From the NCBI RefSeq assembly GCF_004135735.1, contig NZ_CP012670.1, positions 10,434,501 through 10,498,500 of the forward strand: a DNA stretch of 64,000 bases. Reading direction: 5' to 3'. The stretch comes from Sorangium cellulosum (GTDB lineage Bacteria > Myxococcota_A > Polyangia > Polyangiales > Polyangiaceae). Numbering within the stretch: the first letter of the stretch is position 1; each line of letters starts with the position of its first letter. The notes beneath the pieces were generated by a model, which searched no databases, was not told the DNA's origin, and saw only the letters and a program-made list of their open reading frames with translations. Below are positions 36,891 to 46,932 of this stretch, one piece after another. The position numbers and the translations under genes were made by a program.

Positions 36891-38378
36891 ATGACGATCG
36901 ATGGATTCGCGACACGAGATGATGAGACGCGGGCGTTTTCGCTGGAGGAGAGGTCCTTCTCCAGGGGAGAGCTGCCGAGCGGCGCGCGCGCGGGGGATTA
37001 CATCGTCGGTTACGCCATCGCCCGGGGCGGATGTGGGGCCGTCTACGAGGCGAGGCACAGCCGCACCGGCGCGCGCGTGGCGATGAAGGTGCTCCACGGG
37101 ACGCTCGCCGCCTCGCCGAAGATGGTGAAGCGCTTCCTGCGCGAGGTCGAGGTGGTGCGGCTGCTCAAGCACCCGGGGATCGTCGAGATCTATGACGCCG
37201 GCGAGCTCGCGGACGGCAGGCCGTTCTACGTGATGGAGCACCTCGACGGGGTGACGCTCGACGTGCTGCTCCGGGAGGAGGGGCGGCTCTCGCCGGAGCA
37301 GGCGCTCGATCTGCTCGAGCCGGTGTGCTCCGCGCTCGAGGCGGCGCACACGGCGGGCATCATCCATCGCGACGTGAAGGGCAGCAACATCTTCGTCACG
37401 CGGAGCGCGCCGCGGGCGGTGAAGCTCCTCGACTTCGGCATCGCGAAGCTGATGGAGCCCGACGCGGGCGCGACCGGCTTCACGACGGCGGGGAGGGCGC
37501 CCGGCACGCTCACGATCATGGCGCCCGAGCAGATCCTCGGCGGCGCCATCGACGCGCGCGTCGACGTGTACGCGCTCGGCGTCCTGCTCCACCGGCTCCT
37601 CACGGGCAAGCTCCCGTTCTACTCGCCGGACGCGACCGAGCTGCTCCGGCAGCACCTGGAGGAGCCGCCGCCGCGCCCGAGCCGGCGGACCCCGCTGCCG
37701 CCGGCGCTCGACGCGGTCGTGCTGCGCTGCCTGGAGAAGCAGCCGGAGCACCGCTTCGCCTCGGTGAAGAGCTTCCTCTGCACGCTGCGCGAGGCGGTGG
37801 GCGAGCCGGCGTCGGGGCGGAGCAGCCTGCCCGACGTCACGGTCGACGCGATCGCGGTCTACCTCGACCTCCGGGCGCGCTTCGACGAGGACGACCTCGA
37901 CGACCTGATCGCCGACGAGCTCGGCCGGGTGCTCGACCTCGCGGAGGAGCGCCTCCGGAGCGCGGGGCTCACGCTGGTGTCCACCACCGGCAACGAGATC
38001 CTCGCGGTGCGCCAGCTCTCCTTCGACCCGGAGGAGGCGCAGCGGGGGCGCGAGGAGGTGCTCGAGGCCGCCGTGATGCTCCAGGACGAGATCGCGCAGA
38101 CGACGCGCCCGGACGCCCGCGTGCACGTGAACCTGTGCCTGCACGCCGGGCCCGTCACGGTGCGATCGATGCTCAACCCGGAGATCATCGGCGGCGCCCT
38201 CGCCCAGGTCGGCTCGTGGGCGCCAGTCGAGGATGTGCACGGACTCTGCGCGACCGAGGAGGCGGTCCGCGGGATCTCGGGCTTCGAGCTCGCGGCGGGG
38301 CCGCCGGGCCTCGTGCTGGTCGCCGCGCGCCCGCTGAGCCCGCCGCCATCGCCGACGCTGCGGTGCGGCCCGGCGTGA
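36891..38378 (+). CDS. Ser/Thr protein kinase with C-terminal cyclase-like domain
   Basis: The 495-residue protein begins at ATG 36891 behind CGGGGGGA. The kinase domain (36-300) has ARGGCGAVYEA, K66 in VAMKVL, IIHRDVKGSN, LLDFGIA and GTLTIMAPEQ, so it should be active. The C-terminal about 170 residues (AIAVYLDLRARFDEDDLDDLI..., VHVNLCLHAGPVTVRS, GGALAQVGSW) resemble a class III nucleotidyl-cyclase fold without obvious catalytic residues, perhaps a regulatory domain. It has no membrane segment or ATPase/TPR part. It is divergent from NAL lipoprotein 2 and could act in the same pathway as the giant kinase there. Confidence 0.88.
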   Translation: MTIDGFATRDDETRAFSLEERSFSRGELPSGARAGDYIVGYAIARGGCGAVYEARHSRTGARVAMKVLHGTLAASPKMVKRFLREVEVVRLLKHPGIVEIYDAGELADGRPFYVMEHLDGVTLDVLLREEGRLSPEQALDLLEPVCSALEAAHTAGIIHRDVKGSNIFVTRSAPRAVKLLDFGIAKLMEPDAGATGFTTAGRAPGTLTIMAPEQILGGAIDARVDVYALGVLLHRLLTGKLPFYSPDATELLRQHLEEPPPRPSRRTPLPPALDAVVLRCLEKQPEHRFASVKSFLCTLREAVGEPASGRSSLPDVTVDAIAVYLDLRARFDEDDLDDLIADELGRVLDLAEERLRSAGLTLVSTTGNEILAVRQLSFDPEEAQRGREEVLEAAVMLQDEIAQTTRPDARVHVNLCLHAGPVTVRSMLNPEIIGGALAQVGSWAPVEDVHGLCATEEAVRGISGFELAAGPPGLVLVAARPLSPPPSPTLRCGPA

Positions 38379-38634
38379 GGCGGCGAGCGCGCGGCCGCTC
38401 CGGCGCAGCCGCGCGGGAGCGGCCGCGCGGGGCCGATCCGCGCGACGCGGGATATCAGGGGAGCGATGGGCGCCGACTCGGCGTCTCCCCTCCGGGGAGC
38501 TCGGGAGCTCCCGGAGTCGATATGACGACGTAAAAAGATCATGGTTTGATTGCGGCTGGGCGATGGATGTCGTTATAACGCTCGTCCGCGGGCGTCGGTT
38601 CGCGCCTCGGCGCTCCGGAAAGCTCTCGTTGTCC

Positions 38635-39783
38635 ATGCGAATCCAGCAAGCTATCCAGACCCTCCTCGATTCCGCCCCTCTCCTCCGCGACGCGTCGATG
38701 AGCGGTAACGTCCGGGTGCTCGCGTCGCTGCTCGGGCCTGCTTTCCGCGGCTTCGTCCAGCAGCGCGGCAAGGGGGTGAGATCGACCTGTATCCCTGTTG
38801 GATACGAAGCCAGCTTCAACTGGAGTTACGGGCGGGACGACCCCGACATGGCGAGGCTCTACGACCTGGCCAAGACGTCCCAGTGGAACGCCACGAGCGA
38901 CCTCGACTGGTCGCGGCAGGTCGACAGGCAGGATCCAGCAATGCCGCTCTTGCCCGACAGCTGGATGCCGCCGTCCAAGCTGCCCATCTGGCGCCGGCTC
39001 TCCGAGCGAGAGCGGGCGACGCACCGCCACGGCCTCCTCTGCTGGATGCTGAGCCAGTTCCTGCACGGCGAGCAGGGCGCCCTGTTCGCGGCGTCGCAGA
39101 TCATCGAGTCCGTGCCCTGGCTCGACGCGAAGCTCTACGGGAGCACGCAGGTCGCCGACGAGGGCCGCCACGTCGAGGTGTTCCACACCTACCTCACGCA
39201 GAAGCTGGAGAAGCTCTACGAGATCAACGACAACCTGTATGTCGTCATCGACGCGATCATGCGCGACGGCCGGTGGGACATGAAGTTCCTCGGGATGCAG
39301 ATCATGATCGAGGGCCTCGCGCTCGGCGCCTTCGGCTCGATCCGGCAGGTGACGGGCGAGCCGCTGCTCAAGGACATCCTCCGGTCGGTGATCACGGACG
39401 AGGCGCGTCACGTGCACTATGGCGTCCTCGCGCTGAGCAAGTTTTACCGCGAGGGGATCGACGAGGCGGCGCGCCGGGAGCGGGAGGACTGGGCGTTCGA
39501 GATGTCGCTGCTCCTGCGCAACCGGTTCCTGGCGCACGAGTTCTACGACGAGTTCTACGCCCACCGCGTGACGCGCGGCGAGTGGGACAAGCTCATGCTG
39601 GCCAGCGACCTGATGGGGTTCTTCCGCCGGACGATGTTCAAGAGGATCGTGCCGAACCTGAAGCGGATCGGGCTGCTCTCCGCGCGGATCCGGCCGCGCT
39701 ACGCGGCGATCGGCCTGCTCGAGTACGAGCACGGGCGGTCGGCCAGCGAGCTGACCGCCCGGGAGCTCCTCGACGACACGTGA
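38635..39783 (+). CDS. Ferritin-like diiron protein (possible oxygenase)
   Basis: Taken from ATG 38635 the protein has 382 residues; ATG 38563 would add a 24-residue Arg-rich leader and cannot be excluded, since neither start has a good ribosome site. Helical segments carry two ExxH motifs (DEGRHVEVF and DEARHVHYG) and further acidic ligands (HGEQGALF, MIEGLALGAF), the pattern of ferritin-like diiron enzymes such as AurF-type N-oxygenases and related proteins. It is predicted soluble and cytoplasmic. No biosynthetic neighbours are present to indicate a substrate. Confidence 0.75.
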   Translation: MRIQQAIQTLLDSAPLLRDASMSGNVRVLASLLGPAFRGFVQQRGKGVRSTCIPVGYEASFNWSYGRDDPDMARLYDLAKTSQWNATSDLDWSRQVDRQDPAMPLLPDSWMPPSKLPIWRRLSERERATHRHGLLCWMLSQFLHGEQGALFAASQIIESVPWLDAKLYGSTQVADEGRHVEVFHTYLTQKLEKLYEINDNLYVVIDAIMRDGRWDMKFLGMQIMIEGLALGAFGSIRQVTGEPLLKDILRSVITDEARHVHYGVLALSKFYREGIDEAARREREDWAFEMSLLLRNRFLAHEFYDEFYAHRVTRGEWDKLMLASDLMGFFRRTMFKRIVPNLKRIGLLSARIRPRYAAIGLLEYEHGRSASELTARELLDDT

Positions 39784-39808
39784 GGCGAGGGCGACCGGGG
39801 CGGGGGGC

Positions 39809-39891
39809 CGGGCGCCGGGGACGGGAGATGGGGCGCCGGGGACGGGAGATGGGGCGCCGGCGGCCGGGAGATGGGGCGCCGGGGACGGGGG
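39809..39891. repeat. 21-bp GC-rich tandem repeat, about four units
   Basis: The unit is GGGGCGCCGGGGACGGGAGAT, with one 22-base variant (cggccgggagat), between two convergent genes. Its first half resembles the 21-bp minisatellite at 5072-5306 (GGGGCGCCG), which may be coincidence. Confidence 0.85.
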
Positions 39892-39918
39892 GACGCGCGC
39901 GCCCGCCCCGGAGCGCGC

Positions 39919-41013
39919 TCAGCAGGTGGCCCCCACGCAGGCCGCGATCTCGGCGCTGCACCGCTGCCGGACGCACGCGAGGTCGCCGCCGCAGGCCGGG
40001 CGCGACGCGAGGGTGCACGTCATGACCCGATCGATGAAGAACTGCGCGTTGGCGCAGCCACGGGCCACGCAGTTCGAGACGCACGCGATGCTGAAGTCCG
40101 GCGGCGTCCGCCCGAAATCGATGCACGCGAACGTGCAGGCCAGGACCTCGCGGCAGTCCGCGGGCTCGCACGCGCCGCAGTCCGCCGGGCAGACAGCGCA
40201 CGTCTCGAAGCTCTCGCAGACGCCGTTCGGACACACCGAGCACACGCCGCAGTCGGCCTGGCACGAGGCGCACGTCTCGGTCGCCGAGCAGACGCCGTCG
40301 CCGCAGCGGCCGCAGGGGCCGCAGTCCGCCGGGCAGGTGAAGCACCCCTCGGCGGGGGTGTTGCACACGCCGTTGCCGCACGTGGCGCAGGCGCCGCAGT
40401 CCGGAGCACAGGAGAGGCAGTCCTCCGGCGCCGAGCAGACGCCGTCTCCGCAGCGGGCGCACACGCCGCAGTCGCCGGGGCACGTCTGGCATGTCTCGGC
40501 GCCGCCGCAGGCGCCGTCGCCGCAGCCGGGACACGGGCCGCAATCCATGGGGCAGCTCGAGCACGTCTCGGCGCCAGCGCAGGCGCCGTCGCCGCAGGTC
40601 GGGCACGGGCCGCAGTCGGCGGCGCAGCTGCCGCAGCTCTCGGCGCCGTCGCAGGCGCCGTCGCCGCAGGTCGGGCACGGGCCGCAGTCGCTCGCGCAGC
40701 TCGAGCACGTCTCGGCGCCGTCGCAGGCGCCGTCGCCGCAGGTCGGGCACAGGCCACAGTCGGGGCTGCAGCTCTCGCACGACTCGCCGCCGTCGCAGAC
40801 GCCGTCACCGCACGCGGGGCCCCCGGGATCGACCGGGTCGACCCCGTAGGCCGGGTCGACCTCGTCCCACACCCCCGAGCGGCCACAGCCCGCGCCGAGC
40901 CCCGTCGCGGTCAGGGCGGCGAGCACGGTCCACGCCAGGGCGCGCGCGGGGAGGAAGCCAGGGCGACGCCGCCCGGACCGCTGAACGAAGCTCAGGCGGC
41001 TGGAGTGATCCAT
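39919..41013 (-). CDS. Lipoprotein with nine myxobacterial Cys-rich repeats
   Basis: The 364-residue protein starts at ATG 41013 with GGGGA upstream. Its signal peptide (ALAWTVLAALTATGLGAGC) ends at a near-lipobox Cys. Residues about 65-285 are nine repeats of roughly 24 residues, CGDGxCxGxExCxSCxxDCGxCP, matching the Cys-rich disulfide repeats common in myxobacterial surface proteins. The C-terminal region has a further ten or so Cys (CREVLACTFACIDFG, CVSNCVARGC, CVRQRC). It is an exported, disulfide-stabilised, probably elongated surface protein of unknown function. The DNA of the repeats is itself repetitive, so copy number may vary between strains. Confidence 0.85.
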   Translation of the reverse strand: MDHSSRLSFVQRSGRRRPGFLPARALAWTVLAALTATGLGAGCGRSGVWDEVDPAYGVDPVDPGGPACGDGVCDGGESCESCSPDCGLCPTCGDGACDGAETCSSCASDCGPCPTCGDGACDGAESCGSCAADCGPCPTCGDGACAGAETCSSCPMDCGPCPGCGDGACGGAETCQTCPGDCGVCARCGDGVCSAPEDCLSCAPDCGACATCGNGVCNTPAEGCFTCPADCGPCGRCGDGVCSATETCASCQADCGVCSVCPNGVCESFETCAVCPADCGACEPADCREVLACTFACIDFGRTPPDFSIACVSNCVARGCANAQFFIDRVMTCTLASRPACGGDLACVRQRCSAEIAACVGATC

Positions 41014-41446
41014 TCGAACGATCCCCGAAACATGGGTAGCGGGCAGGAGGTGGTTGGAGAGACGGCTCGCGGGCCGCCGTGGACGGCTCGCGAACCGCTG
41101 GACGGCTCGCGAACCGTCGCTGCGCCGCCCGGGACCGTCCACGGCCAGGCGCGTGGGCGGAACATACATGAGTCGGCGGGCGGAATGGCGCGAAAGCACG
41201 GGCGCGCCGGCGAGCGCCCCGCGCAGGCCCCGGCGCTGCGCCGCGGGCCTGCGCGCGCGAGGTGGCACGGCGCGGCGCGCCGATCCCGCGGTCCGGGTCA
41301 CCTGAGAGGCCGGGTCGTGCGCGAGGCCGGGGGCCCAGGGGACGTCGGGACCACAAAAATAAAGAGGGCGACACCTCCGGAGAGGCGCCGCCCAAAGCGC
41401 TCCGCAGCGCGCGCTTCCCCGAGGAAGCGGCGCGCTGCGCAGAGGC
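41014..41446. other. Spacer with short repeats and the terminator of the small lipoprotein
   Basis: The 433-bp spacer contains three copies of GACGGCTCGCG (41061, 41082, 41101) and the terminator marked separately. No coding sequence is supported. Confidence 0.6.
41355..41393 (-). terminator. Intrinsic terminator of the small Pro/Ala lipoprotein gene
   Basis: On the minus strand GGGCGGCGCCTC-TCCG-GAGGTGTCGCCC forms a 12-bp stem (two G-U pairs) followed by TCTTTATTTTT. It lies 54 bp after the stop at 41447 and is the clearest rho-independent terminator in the window. Confidence 0.78.
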
Positions 41447-41677
41447 TCACTGCGCGGGGGCCGCGTCGGCCGGGGCCGCCGCCGGGTCGACCGGGGCCGC
41501 CGCCGGGTCGGCCGGAGCCGCCGCCGGGTCGGCCGGGGCCGCCGCCGGGTCGGCCGGGGCCGCCGCCGGGTCGGTCGGCGCCGCCGACGGGTCGGTCGGC
41601 TCCGCCGGGGCGCCGCCGCAGGCAACGGCGAGGGACGAAACCGACACGGCGACGAGCGCAAGGACGAGCTTGTTCAT
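41447..41677 (-). CDS. Small lipoprotein with DPAAAPA repeats
   Basis: The 76-residue protein begins at ATG 41677 behind CGGAGG. Its signal MNKLVLALVAVSVSSLAVAC has a good lipobox (AVAC). The mature part is almost only Ala, Pro and Asp in seven-residue repeats (DPAAAPA), encoded by a 21-bp DNA repeat over about 41479-41600. It should be an extended, lipid-anchored spacer-like peptide. Similar tiny Pro/Ala lipoproteins are frequent in myxobacteria, with unknown role. It has its own strong terminator, so it is probably monocistronic and well expressed. Confidence 0.8.
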   Translation of the reverse strand: MNKLVLALVAVSVSSLAVACGGAPAEPTDPSAAPTDPAAAPADPAAAPADPAAAPADPAAAPVDPAAAPADAAPAQ

Positions 41678-41968
41678 GGAATCCTCCGAAAACGAGGGCG
41701 GCCAGGCCGCCCCCAACCAAACATGGCGTATGAGCCGCACGCCAATCCGGCGGCCACCACCCAGACGCCTCGGGGGGCCAGAACGGCTCACAAGTTTTTT
41801 CGATGAGCCGCCCGGGCCCTACCAGGCGTCTACAAAACCGTGGAAAGTTCGGGGCGCTCCGGACGCCGCCCGGGACAGGAGCCCGGGGTGCGGCGCCTCG
41901 CCACCGCCGGCGGTCCGCTCCTCGCCCGGCGTGGCGACCCTCTCCCCGCTCCTTTCAGGTACGAAGAC

Positions 41969-42744
41969 ATGTCCCCGAGACCCCAGCGAGCGCGCCTGCG
42001 CCTTGTCGAACCGGCCGCCCCGGCCGCCCCGGCCGCGGAGGCCCTGGAGGACGTGGGCGCGGTCGGGCCCGCCTCCGCGCCCGAGGATCGCGGCCGCAGG
42101 GATGTCCAGCCCGGGGGCGCGCGCGCCGAGGGCAGCCGGCGCTCCGTCGCGCCTGCGTCGGGGGAGCGGGGGGCCGGCCTTACGGAGCTGCCGGACGCGC
42201 AGCTCGTGATCCTGGGCGCCCGCGGGGACGTGAGCGCGCTGGAGCAGCTTTACCGGCGGCACGCCGCCTTCGCCATCCACCTGGCGACGCGCATCGAGGG
42301 CTCGGCGCGCGACGTGGAGGACATCGTGCACGACGCGTTCCTCCGCGCGTTCGAGCGCCTCGGCGATCTCGTGGATCCCGCCGCCTTCCGCGCGTGGCTC
42401 GGCTCGATCGTCGTCCACAAGGTCCGCTCGCGGATGCGGCGCGCGCGGCTGCTCGGCCTGCTCGGCATGGGCAAGTCGAGCGAGCCGGTCGATCTCGACG
42501 CGCTCGCGAGCCCGGCCGCCTCGCCCCACGCCCGCGCCCAGATCGCCCAGATCTACGCCCTGCTGCACACGCTGCCGGCCGACGATCGGATCGCGTGGAT
42601 CCTCCGCTCGGTCGAGGGGCACGAGCTCGAGACCGTGGCGCAGATGTGCGGCTGCTCGCTGGCGACCGTCAAGCGGCGGATCTCGCGTGCGCAACAGTTC
42701 CTCGACGGTCATTTTGTCGATCCAACCCACAACGAGGTCTCCCC

Positions 42745-42748
<4 letters not shown>
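41969..42748 (+). CDS. ECF-family RNA polymerase sigma factor
   Basis: Taken from ATG 41969 it has 259 residues; the upstream in-frame ATG 41840 is less likely. Region 2 (LEQLYRRHAAFAIHLATRIEGSARDVEDIVHDAFLRAFERL) and region 4 (LHTLPADDRIAWILRSVEGHELETVAQMCGCSLATVKRRISRA) are both clear. The first about 75 residues are Ala/Pro-rich and disordered. Its stop overlaps the start of the FecR-like gene (ATGA), so the partner is probably its anti-sigma factor. Together they would respond to an envelope signal. Confidence 0.9.
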
Positions 42749-44097
<1,349 letters not shown>

Positions 44098-44311
44098 TCG
44101 ACCCACGTCCGTCCCTGTCGCCCGCTCCGCGCTGAGCGTCTGTCCTGCGATTCGCCCCCGCGGGGGGCTGCCCCCCCCGCCGCGCCCGTGGCGCGTGGCG
44201 ACGTCGAGCGGTTCACCCCCCGGGCCACAGCCGATCACGAACACCCGCTGTCGAGCGACGGCTTGACATCCCGTAACGGTTCTGTGCTTGCTTGTCCGGC
44301 CGGAGGACCGC

Positions 44312-46546
44312 TTGAACATGATCACCGCCGTCCGCACCAGCTCCATGCCCGCTCGCACGGACGCACAAGCCCTCCCGCCGTGGAAGCTGGTGTTGCCTCG
44401 AGGCGGGTACATCTCCTCGATGGAGGCGTTCACCACGGCGCTGGGCGTCCCTGGGTTCGTGCTCCTCGACCTCGGGACGCTGGCCGGCGGCGCGGACGCG
44501 CACCGCCTCGTCGGGCTTCGTTATCTCATCGCCAACGGCGAGGTGTGGAGGACGCACTTCGGCTGGCAGCGGCCGCTGGAGGCGGCGCTGCGCCGGCAGC
44601 TCGCGGACGAGGCGCGGGTGGCGGGGCTCCTGTCGGCGGCCGAGGGCCTGCTCTCGCGCATCCGGCAGGCGCGCGCGTCGCTCGCGCCGGCGGACCGGGA
44701 CGGGTTCGCCGGATACCTGGAGGGCGGGCTGCTGGAGGCGCTCGAGCGCCGTGATTTCGAGGACGCTCGCTTCCTCAAGTTCCTCATCCTGGAGCAGGAC
44801 GTGCCCTCGCTGCGCGAGCAGGCGGCGGAGCTCCTGCGCGCCCGGGCCGGCGAGCTGCACCGCGGCGACCCCGAGGTGCTGGACCTCCTCTACGCGGCGG
44901 TGTTCCGGCTGGACGGCTATCCCGCCACGACCGTGAGCGCGGGTCGACTCAAGTACATCCTCGTGGCGGACAAGGGGGAGATGGGCGTGCGGGCCACGCG
45001 CGAGGCCATCGCCCTGGGCAAGATCCCGGTGGTCCTCTACAGCCTGGAGGACGACGCCAACGCGCTCCAGGTGCGCATCGCGCGCGAGGGCGGCGGCTTC
45101 GCGGTGGGGCTCAAGGGGAATTTCCGCGAGAGCTACGCGAACTACGTCCAGATCGCGGACCGGGTGAGGGCCGAGTTCGAGGAGCGCTTCGGCGACGGCT
45201 GGCAGGAGGAGCTGTCGCGCGCGGGGCTCTATCCCGGCTACGGCCCGCTCGCGGAGAACGCCGCGGCGATCCGGCACTTCCGCCAGAAGAACATCGTCTT
45301 CATCGGCCCCATGCAGGACGTCGTCGAGAACGCCGGCGACAAGCGCAAGTTCCGCCTGACGGCCCAGGAGTTCGACCCCGAGGCCGTGACGCCGGGGATC
45401 GTCATCGACAGCGAGGATCCCGACGTGATCCAGCGGGCCATCCTGGAGGCGCACGCGGCCGGGCGCTTCACCTTCCCGGGGCGGCTGAAGGCCGCGAACG
45501 GCGGCGGCGGGCGCGGGCAGGCCGTCATCCCGACCGCCGACCAGGTGCCCCAGTCCATCCAGAAGGTCCTCGGGGAGATCCGGGCGTACAACTGGCAGCC
45601 GGGCGTGATGTTCGAGCAGAACATCCCGGAGACGATCCACTTGGAGGTGCAGGTGCTGCGGGATCGCTACGGCAACACGCGGCACCTCGGCATGCGCGAC
45701 TGCAGCGAGCAGCGCGCGAGCCAGAAGATCCAGGAGGAGGCGCCGCCGGCGCTGCTCCGGCGGTACCCCGGCATGGAAGAGCGGATCTGCGGGCTCGCCG
45801 TGCGGATCGCGGAGCGCGTCGGCTACGTGGGCGCGGGCACCGTGGAGCTGATGTTCAAGGAGGGGAAGTTCTACTTCCTGGAGATGAACACGCGAATCCA
45901 GGTGGAGCACCCGGTCAGCGAGGAGAGCTACGCCATCCGGCGGAAGCGCAGCCGCGCCCCGGTGAACCTCGTCGCCTGGCAGATGCGCATCGCGGACGGA
46001 CAGGCGATCGATTTCGAGCAGCAGCAGGTGGTGCAGACGCACGTCAGCCGCGAGTTCCGCATCAACGCGGAGAGCTGGAATCCGGACCTCAGGGACTCGC
46101 GGGACGGCGGCAAGGGGCTGTTCCTGCCCAACGCGGGCATCTTCGACCGCATCGAGCTCCCCGACGTCGACGCGATCCGCGAGGCGCTCGCGGACAAGGG
46201 CCTCTCCGATCTGAAGATCCGCTTCGACTGCGGCTTCGAGGAGGGGGACGTCCTGGTCAACAAGGACCCCACGTTCGGCAAGCTCATCGTCTCCGTGAGC
46301 GGCGAGGATCCGGAGAGGGCTTATGAGCTGCTGCGGCTCGCGTCCATCGCGGTGCTCCGGAAGATGAAGATCGAGGGCCGGCAGGTGCGCCCCGACGGGA
46401 CGCCGATCGCGGGCTCGCCCTTCAGGACGAACCTCCAGGATCACGTGCGCATCCTGAAGATGCCCCTGCTCAAGCGCCACGCGAACCACGACGACACCGG
46501 TCGTCATGTGAACTGGCTCGTGGCCGCGTTCCGCCAGGAGGGATAG
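44312..46546 (+). CDS. ATP-grasp biotin-carboxylase-like protein with long N-terminal extension
   Basis: TTG 44312 has GGAGG five bases upstream; ATG 44318 is 11 bases from it, and either may be used. The 744-residue product has about 215 unrecognised helical residues, then a biotin-carboxylase domain: YILVADKGEMGVRATREAIALG, NAAAIRHFRQKNIVFIGP, ANGGGGRGQAVI, EMNTRIQVEHPVSEE and a C-terminal subdomain. It has no biotin-carrier or carboxyltransferase domain, and none is encoded nearby. A carboxylase or ligase role for an unknown substrate is likely. A perfect TTGACA (44263-44268) lies upstream but without a good -10. The gene is flanked by two copies of a TPR coding tail. Confidence 0.8.
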   Translation: MNMITAVRTSSMPARTDAQALPPWKLVLPRGGYISSMEAFTTALGVPGFVLLDLGTLAGGADAHRLVGLRYLIANGEVWRTHFGWQRPLEAALRRQLADEARVAGLLSAAEGLLSRIRQARASLAPADRDGFAGYLEGGLLEALERRDFEDARFLKFLILEQDVPSLREQAAELLRARAGELHRGDPEVLDLLYAAVFRLDGYPATTVSAGRLKYILVADKGEMGVRATREAIALGKIPVVLYSLEDDANALQVRIAREGGGFAVGLKGNFRESYANYVQIADRVRAEFEERFGDGWQEELSRAGLYPGYGPLAENAAAIRHFRQKNIVFIGPMQDVVENAGDKRKFRLTAQEFDPEAVTPGIVIDSEDPDVIQRAILEAHAAGRFTFPGRLKAANGGGGRGQAVIPTADQVPQSIQKVLGEIRAYNWQPGVMFEQNIPETIHLEVQVLRDRYGNTRHLGMRDCSEQRASQKIQEEAPPALLRRYPGMEERICGLAVRIAERVGYVGAGTVELMFKEGKFYFLEMNTRIQVEHPVSEESYAIRRKRSRAPVNLVAWQMRIADGQAIDFEQQQVVQTHVSREFRINAESWNPDLRDSRDGGKGLFLPNAGIFDRIELPDVDAIREALADKGLSDLKIRFDCGFEEGDVLVNKDPTFGKLIVSVSGEDPERAYELLRLASIAVLRKMKIEGRQVRPDGTPIAGSPFRTNLQDHVRILKMPLLKRHANHDDTGRHVNWLVAAFRQEG

Positions 46547-46682
46547 CGCCTCGGCCGCCCGGCGCGCGGGCGCCGCGCGGCGCGGCGCGGCGGGGCCGTG
46601 CGCGGCGCGGCGGGGCCGAGGGCACGCCGCGCATCCCAGGGCTCCGTGGCCAGACCGGGGGGACCGCACCCCGGTGGAGGAG

Positions 46683-46890
46683 CGCGCTGACAGCGAAGTA
46701 TTACGAACGCGCGGTCGCCGTCGCTCGACGGCGGCGTTGCGGCGCCGCCGTCCGGCGAGGCGCGGCCGGGGCGAGGGGGGCGCGGGCCACAAGAAAGAGG
46801 CAATTCCGGTGGCAACGGGGTATGTGGCCAGCAGGTACCCCGATGGCCGGTGCGAGGATGCCCAGCGGATCATCTCCGGCGAGGACGCCG
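46683..46890 (+). pseudogene. Relic of the TPR-tail coding sequence
   Basis: Bases 46685-46705 encode ALTAKYYERA and 46790-46890, in another frame, encode KKEAIPVATGYVASRYPDGRCEDAQRIISGED. These match ALAAKYYEQA and RKEEASVMAREYVATYPDGRCEDVRQLVSGEE of the FecR-TPR gene (43820-44030). The middle is scrambled and the frame is broken, so it is a degenerate copy. Confidence 0.75.
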
Positions 46891-46932
46891 TCGCCGATCA
46901 AGAGCCCGCGCCGCGCCGGCCTCCGGCCGCCG

